The notes beneath the pieces were generated by a model that was not told where the DNA came from, did not search any database, and saw only the letters and a list, made by a program, of their open reading frames with translations. Shown here one piece after another: positions 34,965 through 39,389 of a stretch of DNA of 39,389 nt (positions are counted from its first letter, which is position 1; every line of letters begins with the position of its first letter). A program made the position numbers and the translations under genes. The stretch spans positions 1-39,389 of the forward strand of contig JAUNSR010000029.1 of NCBI GenBank assembly GCA_030539115.1, in the 5' to 3' direction. The DNA is from Bacteroidales bacterium. GTDB lineage: Bacteria > Bacteroidota > Bacteroidia > Bacteroidales > JAUNSR01.

Positions 34965-35181
34965 TATGCATAAATATTCTTTTTGCTATAACATTAATAG
35001 ACATTCCACATTAATATGAACAATCCTATAAAAACAATTTACTCATTTATATATAGCATTTTACATTTATTGAACAGGACATAAAAGTAGAAAAATATCA
35101 TCAAATAAATATTTAACTTTTAAAACATAACTCAATATATATTATGCATATAAAATCAAACAATATATCTTTGTATGCATA
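34965..35181. promoter_or_regulatory. Three TATGCATA palindromes upstream of uraA, candidate operators
   Basis: The palindrome TATGCATA occurs at 34965-34972, 35143-35150 and 35174-35181. The last two are 31 bases apart centre to centre (about three helical turns) and flank the uraA -7 box at 35166-35173. This suggests repressor sites. Confidence 0.5.
35166..35173 (+). promoter_or_regulatory. Putative -7 box of uraA
   Basis: TATCTTTG matches TAnnTTTG exactly and lies 23 bases before the start codon. The -33 element is not clear, and a TATGCATA palindrome occupies its expected position. Confidence 0.6.
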
Positions 35182-35196
35182 AGTTATACACACATT

Positions 35197-36417
35197 ATGG
35201 AACAAACAAAACATTTAAACCCATTAAAAAAGACTATTGTCGGAGTACAGTTTTTATTTGTGGCATTTGGAGCCACTGTACTCGTACCGCTTTTGGTTGG
35301 ATTGGATCCGGCCACCGCTTTATTTACTGCAGGAGTAGGAACTCTTATCTTTCACTTGGTTACGAAAGGTATGGTTCCTATTTTTTTGGGCAGCAGCTTT
35401 GCATTTATAGCACCCATTATTAAAGCAACTGAATTGTACGGCTTGCCGGGAACTATGTCAGGAATCGTAGCTGTTGGATTGGTTTACGGACTGATGAGCT
35501 TATTGATAAAAATCTTTGGCACGGGATTTATTAAAAGACTTTTCCCGCCTGTAGTAATCGGACCGGTAATTATTCTTATAGGTCTTTCACTTGCTCCAAC
35601 GGCTGTAAACATGGCAAAAGAGAATTGGATTCTTGCCGGAATCTCTCTTATCACTGCAATAATAGTATCGCTTCTTGGAAAAGGATTGATAAAACTTATT
35701 CCGATCTTTGTTGCAATTATTGTTGGATACGCAGTTGGATACTTTTTCTATGGAGTTGATCTGACAACTGTTTACGAGGCGAAATGGTTTGCATTTCCTA
35801 CATTCATAAAAACAGCGTTCTCTTGGGAGGCAATAATATTTATGATTCCTGTTGCAATTGCTCCGGTTATTGAACACATTGGAGACATCTATACAATCAA
35901 CACTGTTACAGGGAAAGACTTTGTACAAAACCCTGGACTTCATAGAACAATGCTTGGGGATGGTTTGGCATGTACCGTTTCAGGACTGCTTGGAGGACCT
36001 CCCGTTACTACATATTCAGAGGTTACAGGAGCAATATCACTGACAAAGATAACAGATCCTGCAGTTATCAGAATAGCTGCCGTAACAGGAATAGTATTTT
36101 CTGTAATAGGCAAAGTAAGCGCTCTTTTAAAAACTATACCTCAGCCCGTGCTTGGAGGAATAATGCTTCTGTTGTTTGGAACAATTGCTTCTGTTGGAAT
36201 AAACAACCTTATTCATAATAAGGTAAATCTTTCCTCGACAAGAAACCTTATCGTAGCATCCTTGATTTTAACAATAGGCATTGGCGGAGCAGTTCTTCAA
36301 TTTGGCAACTTCACTATGGCAGGTATCGGTCTTGCTGCTTTGACAGGTGTAATTTTAAATATTATACTTCCAAAGGAAACTGAGAAGCTCGATTCCGAAT
36401 TGGAGGAACCGATGTAA
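35197..36417 (+). CDS. uraA: Uracil/xanthine permease, NCS2 family (UraA type)
   Basis: A 406-residue inner-membrane protein with the hydrophobic pattern of the 14-helix NCS2 fold, importing a nucleobase with protons. The two transport glutamates of E. coli UraA have counterparts: Glu226 in PVIEHIGD and Glu275 in TTYSEVTG. The signature GLLGGPPVTTYSE (263-275) and the uracil-permease opening LGLDPATALFTAGVGTL-type segment (residues 35-51) support uracil rather than purine, though xanthine cannot be excluded. The start is ATG 35197, with the membrane region beginning near residue 14. It stands alone between a long regulatory region and a terminator. Confidence 0.92.
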   Translation: MEQTKHLNPLKKTIVGVQFLFVAFGATVLVPLLVGLDPATALFTAGVGTLIFHLVTKGMVPIFLGSSFAFIAPIIKATELYGLPGTMSGIVAVGLVYGLMSLLIKIFGTGFIKRLFPPVVIGPVIILIGLSLAPTAVNMAKENWILAGISLITAIIVSLLGKGLIKLIPIFVAIIVGYAVGYFFYGVDLTTVYEAKWFAFPTFIKTAFSWEAIIFMIPVAIAPVIEHIGDIYTINTVTGKDFVQNPGLHRTMLGDGLACTVSGLLGGPPVTTYSEVTGAISLTKITDPAVIRIAAVTGIVFSVIGKVSALLKTIPQPVLGGIMLLLFGTIASVGINNLIHNKVNLSSTRNLIVASLILTIGIGGAVLQFGNFTMAGIGLAALTGVILNIILPKETEKLDSELEEPM

Positions 36418-36481
36418 TTGATCAGTACAAACATAAATTTCAAAAAACAAGAATTATTATTTTGATTGACAATTAGATAAA

Positions 36482-36520
36482 AAAGCCACTTTAGCTCAGT
36501 GCTGAAGTGGCTTTCTCTTT
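36482..36520. terminator. Terminator between uraA and the monooxygenase-fold gene
   Basis: An 11-bp stem (GCCACTTTAGC from 36485 with GCTGAAGTGGC to 36511, one G-T pair), 5-base loop, flanked by AAAA and by TTTCTCTTT. It can serve both convergent genes. Confidence 0.85.
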
Positions 36521-36533
36521 ATTAAAAAGATTT

Positions 36534-36809
36534 TTAGAACTCAAACTGTTCAAGTTTCATTGTTCCTAAAGATTGAATCTTTGGCACCAAAGTAGTAAAA
36601 TGAGATGAATTTGAATGGGTGTCAAGATTAGCTGCATTATCCCAAGTTTCACAAATCATCAATACATTCTTACGGGTAGCGCTCTCAAAAAGATCGTATG
36701 CAATACATCCTTTATCTTTCAAAGATGCTGCCACCAATTCCTTGGCTGCTTTAACAGCTTCAGTTCTGTTAGCATCGCTAACTTCAATAAATACATTAAG
36801 TCTAATCAT
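36534..36809 (-). CDS. Antibiotic-biosynthesis-monooxygenase (ABM) fold protein
   Basis: A 91-residue cytoplasmic protein of the dimeric alpha-beta-barrel ABM family, to which quinol monooxygenases such as E. coli YgiN belong. The pattern is typical: first strand IRLNVFIEV, helix EAVKAAKELVAASLKDKGC, YDLFES, LMICETWDN, the HFTTLVPKIQSL helix and a final strand KLEQFEF. The usual conserved His of the family is present in SSHF. The substrate is unknown; the name is historical and does not mean antibiotic synthesis. It lies between two nucleobase permease genes but is transcribed separately from uraA. Confidence 0.85.
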   Translation of the reverse strand: MIRLNVFIEVSDANRTEAVKAAKELVAASLKDKGCIAYDLFESATRKNVLMICETWDNAANLDTHSNSSHFTTLVPKIQSLGTMKLEQFEF

Positions 36810-36913
36810 AATTTCTAATATTTTAATTTCTGTAAACTTAATAATTATTTATTTCATTCATAACTCAAAAGGTGTTTTAACACATTTGTTTTAACATTCA
36901 TATATAAAATAAA

Positions 36914-36953
36914 AAAAGTTGTCACATTAGAATAAACCAAAGAGACAACTTTT
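36914..36953 (-). terminator. Terminator of the purine permease gene
   Basis: AAAAGTTGTC (36914-36923) pairs perfectly with GACAACTTTT (36944-36953). On the minus strand the stem runs into seven T residues, about 28 bases after the stop codon. Confidence 0.9.
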
Positions 36954-36981
36954 ATACAAAATTGTATTTAACAAAAGTATA

Positions 36982-38265
36982 TTACAATATATATTTCAAA
37001 GAAAATAATATTGCAAGGATATAAATAGGCAATGTAAGCTTCTTGTGATTAAGGCTTAAAAGATTGATCAATACATAACTTATCATTCCCAATACAATAC
37101 CGTCCGAGATTGAATATGCAAAAGGTATTGTTATCACACAAATGAATGCAGGGATTGATTCGGTGTAATCGTCGAGCTTAATATTCTGAATAGGAGAAAG
37201 CATAAACAAGCCAACCAATACAAGCACCGGACATGTTGCAGCGGCAGGTATTGAAAGGAAAAGAGGTGAAAAGAACAATGCAGCAAAGAAGCATACTGCA
37301 ACAGTGAATGATGTTAATCCTGAACGTCCTCCTTGAGCAACTCCGGATGCGCTTTCCACATAAGTAGTTGTTGTACTTGTTCCAAGCATTGCTCCCACTG
37401 TAGTTCCCAAAGCATCAGCCATGAAAGCCTGTTTTGCATTTGGGATTTTACCATCTTTCATTAAACCTGCTTTAGTCGATACTCCAACTAAAGTTCCGAT
37501 TGTATCAAACATATCTACAAATAAGAATGTGAATACAACCACTGCCATATCAGGAGTAAAAATCTGAGAGAAATCAAATTTAAAGAAAATAGGAGCGATT
37601 GAAGGAGGAGCACTCATGACACCTGAATATTGAGTAATACCCATCGGTATGCCAAGAATTGTTGTTCCTAAAATTCCGATTAGAAAAGCGCCCTTAACAT
37701 TTTTAATCAAAAGCACAGATGTGAAAGCTATACCGATTAAAGCAAGCAACGGAGCGCCTGAGGTTATGTTTCCAAGAGAAACAAGAGTCGCATCATTGTT
37801 TGCAATCACGCCTGCGCCCTGCAATCCGATAAATGCGATAAACAAACCGATACCGGCGCCAATGGCATTCTTTAAAGTCATCGGGATAGCATTTACTATA
37901 GCCTCTCTAAGATTTGTAATAGTTAGAAGGATGAAAATAATACCCTCTATCAAAACAGCTGTCAAGGCAAATTGCCAGCTGTAGCCCATTCCAAGACATA
38001 CTGTGAAAGCAAAGAATGCATTAAGTCCCATTCCCGGAGCCAAAGCAAAAGGAAGCTTTGCAAGAAGTGACATAACAAGTGTTGCAAAGACGGAAGCAAG
38101 AGCTGTTGCAGTAAACAAAGCCCCTTTATCCATTCCGACAGAACTTAGAATTTCGGGATTGACAGCTAAAATATAAGACATTGTAAGGAATGCAGTGATA
38201 CCGGCAAGAATCTCGGTTTTTACATTCATCGTCTTTGGATTAAATCCAAAAAGTTTTTCTAACAT
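36982..38265 (-). CDS. Purine (guanine/hypoxanthine) permease, AzgA/PbuG type
   Basis: A 427-residue inner-membrane NCS2-superfamily transporter of the AzgA branch (E. coli GhxP/AdeQ, Bacillus PbuG), which takes up hypoxanthine, guanine or adenine. Signatures: FGFNPKTMNVKTEILAG at the N-terminus, MSYILAVNPEILS, ALAPGMGLNAFFAF, FDTIGTLVGVSTKAG with the substrate-site acidic residue, and GTSTTTTYVESASGVAQGGRSGL. About 12-14 hydrophobic segments can be counted. The precise purine cannot be decided. It lies 21 bases downstream of the DUF5020 gene, so an outer-membrane partner and this permease are co-transcribed. Confidence 0.93.
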   Translation of the reverse strand: MLEKLFGFNPKTMNVKTEILAGITAFLTMSYILAVNPEILSSVGMDKGALFTATALASVFATLVMSLLAKLPFALAPGMGLNAFFAFTVCLGMGYSWQFALTAVLIEGIIFILLTITNLREAIVNAIPMTLKNAIGAGIGLFIAFIGLQGAGVIANNDATLVSLGNITSGAPLLALIGIAFTSVLLIKNVKGAFLIGILGTTILGIPMGITQYSGVMSAPPSIAPIFFKFDFSQIFTPDMAVVVFTFLFVDMFDTIGTLVGVSTKAGLMKDGKIPNAKQAFMADALGTTVGAMLGTSTTTTYVESASGVAQGGRSGLTSFTVAVCFFAALFFSPLFLSIPAAATCPVLVLVGLFMLSPIQNIKLDDYTESIPAFICVITIPFAYSISDGIVLGMISYVLINLLSLNHKKLTLPIYILAILFSLKYIL

Positions 38266-38286
38266 AAAATTTATTTAAAAAACATA

Positions 38287-38994
38287 TTAAAATGCCCATT
38301 TAAGAGCTAATGTAGGGATAACATAAAAACCGTCGCGAGTTCCAAAGTTGTTGCTTATTTCAACCTCTGTGCCTAAACTTAGATTGAAGGCGTCGTTGAA
38401 AGCATCGAATTTGTTTAGATTAACCCAGAACTGAGGCTCTGTAAGGAAGATGAAATCTCCATAAGGATTGGTGTACTTGTCTCTTTCCATCCATAAATCT
38501 GCAAATCCTGTAAATGAACATTTACCTTTTGCAAAGTTCAAATACCAAGTTCCCGTTACTTGGAAGTTGTTAGGCTTTTCTATCTTCTGAATATATTTAT
38601 ACATGGCAGAAAGTGAAAATCCTTTTGAGAAATCCGAGTTGTTATATGTGTAAGTTGGTCCAAAAAGATAGCAGTTACTGAATGAAACGACATTACTTGT
38701 TCCACCATTATACTCAACATGAGCGGAAAGCGGACCTTTCCAGAATTTTAATTCACGAGCGATCTCCCAATAAGCGGCAGCTACTCCTTTGGAAGTGTAA
38801 TCCATATCAACAAAAAAGAAAGTGCTTCCCCATTTATCAGGTTTGAACATTTCAACTGTAGTTGTCAACTTTGGACGACCATTTAATTCATCTTGATATA
38901 AAGCATCACCTAAATCATAATGTAACTGAACATTTTGAGCTTTCAATGCAAAGCTGCTGATAACTAATACAGACAATAAAAACAGTTTTCTCAT
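38287..38994 (-). CDS. DUF5020-family outer-membrane protein
   Basis: A 235-residue protein with a signal peptide (1-19, LKAQN) and alternating aromatic strands, ending in LALKWAF, a typical beta-barrel C-terminal signal with terminal Phe. The body (NVQLHYDLG, TTTVEMFKPDKWGSTFFFVDMDY) is that of the Bacteroidetes DUF5020 family, which resembles the Tsx nucleoside channels (HYDLG, DKWGSTFFFVD are Tsx-like). Outer-membrane passage of nucleosides or bases is therefore a good guess, and being the first gene of an operon with a purine permease supports it. The upstream leader is long and structured. Confidence 0.85.
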   Translation of the reverse strand: MRKLFLLSVLVISSFALKAQNVQLHYDLGDALYQDELNGRPKLTTTVEMFKPDKWGSTFFFVDMDYTSKGVAAAYWEIARELKFWKGPLSAHVEYNGGTSNVVSFSNCYLFGPTYTYNNSDFSKGFSLSAMYKYIQKIEKPNNFQVTGTWYLNFAKGKCSFTGFADLWMERDKYTNPYGDFIFLTEPQFWVNLNKFDAFNDAFNLSLGTEVEISNNFGTRDGFYVIPTLALKWAF

Positions 38995-39028
38995 TCTTTT
39001 ATTTGTTTTTTATTATAAATAAATTGGA

Positions 39029-39051
39029 CGTTAATACTCACGTACATAACG
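39029..39051 (-). promoter_or_regulatory. GNRA-type hairpin in the DUF5020 leader
   Basis: On the minus strand CGTTA pairs with TAACG, then a small internal loop, then TAC/GTA closed by GTGA, a GNRA tetraloop. It is flanked by GTCC on both sides and lies about 35 bases before the start codon. It does not match a purine riboswitch that I know. Confidence 0.35.
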
Positions 39052-39293
39052 GACAAAGCTTGATTTTAGAATTTAATCAAATTGGATAATATATTATATA
39101 TGATAATTATAATCTAATAGTGATTCAGAAATGAATATGCACTTTTTTTAATCCGGACTTTAAACACTTAAAAGCGTACTGAATTATTTTCTTTTATAAA
39201 TTCTCTGTTTAACCACTTATTAAATACGACTTTAAATAAATTATTAGTATAACTGACAATGGAATCTTCTTAATAATCATTCACTTTTATTTG

Positions 39294-39325
39294 CAAAAGT
39301 AGCAAGTTTATAATCATTATGCAAT
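39294..39325 (-). promoter_or_regulatory. Bacteroidetes-type promoter for the DUF5020-permease operon
   Basis: On the minus strand TTG (39322-39324), 20 bases, TACTTTTG (39294-39301), a good fit to the consensus. It would give a leader of roughly 290 bases before the DUF5020 start. A second, weaker box (AAGCTTTG, 39054-39061) could give a short leader. Confidence 0.5.
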
Positions 39326-39389
39326 AATAATTCCAAATTCATTCATAAATTGTCTATATAATGGATGAATATTTGTAATATTTATACAT

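Larger units (their letters stand above)
34564..35196. other. Divergent intergenic region between the redox operon and uraA
   Basis: About 630 very AT-rich bases without a gene. It carries two repeat families listed separately: GATAATG-type repeats (34764-34818) and three copies of TATGCATA, two of which flank the uraA -7 box. Confidence 0.7.
38995..39389. other. Leader and promoter region of the DUF5020 operon
   Basis: No gene is seen. The nearest good promoter is about 300 bases upstream of DUF5020. A hairpin lies at 39029-39051, 35 bases before the start codon. The remainder is AT-rich up to the window edge. Confidence 0.6.

Noticed and set aside
39001..39060. Purine riboswitch before DUF5020
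   Set aside because: The conserved core of the purine aptamer cannot be found on the minus strand; only a simple hairpin is present.

Overview
The window is a piece of an AT-rich genome from a member of the Bacteroidetes, most likely order Bacteroidales. The evidence is the gene content (a type IX secretion plug-like protein, a one-piece hybrid two-component regulator, DUF4136, DUF6340 and DUF5020 proteins, a Bacteroidetes-type LptD) and promoters that fit the Bacteroidetes consensus TTTG-N19/20-TAnnTTTG. The genus cannot be fixed from the sequence. No insertion sequence, prophage or clear CRISPR array was seen. One tRNA is present.

Layout. (1) 497-1747 encodes a T9SS plug-domain protein. 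(2) 2311-13229 is a carbohydrate locus: a 1374-residue hybrid sensor/regulator on the + strand converges on a leftward operon of a GH78 alpha-L-rhamnosidase, a DUF4965/glutaminase-A-like lipoprotein and a GH29 alpha-L-fucosidase. There is no SusC/SusD pair in view. The region upstream of the operon holds a 14-bp perfect palindrome nested in longer inverted repeats. (3) 13785-15238 has a reading frame broken by an in-frame stop, a YjdM/PhnA zinc-ribbon protein and a very basic 62-residue protein. (4) 15496-19480 is housekeeping: prfA, a HAD phosphatase, pyrF and pgk. (5) 19610-22338 has three leftward cell-envelope proteins, at least two of them lipoproteins. (6) 22549-30432 holds cca, a DUF1343 (NamZ-like) lipoprotein, an HD-domain protein, lptD, ung and tRNA-Arg(CCG). 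(7) 30604-34506 is a leftward three-gene operon: a membrane tetraheme NapC/NirT-like cytochrome fused to a SUMF1-type domain, a Gfo/Idh/MocA oxidoreductase with a twin-arginine-like leader and lipobox, and a sugar isomerase-like TIM barrel with the same kind of leader. (8) 35197-38994 is nucleobase uptake: a UraA-type permease, a small monooxygenase-fold protein, and a leftward pair of a DUF5020 outer-membrane protein plus an AzgA/PbuG-type purine permease.

How the genes may work together. The carbohydrate locus looks like a regulator-controlled set for removing terminal rhamnose and fucose. The three-gene redox operon is the best candidate for an undescribed system: an exported sugar oxidoreductase and isomerase co-transcribed with a quinol-type cytochrome, which could couple sugar oxidation or reduction outside the cytoplasm to the respiratory chain. 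That link is inference. The right end suggests paired outer- and inner-membrane transport of nucleosides or nucleobases, with candidate operators and a long leader.
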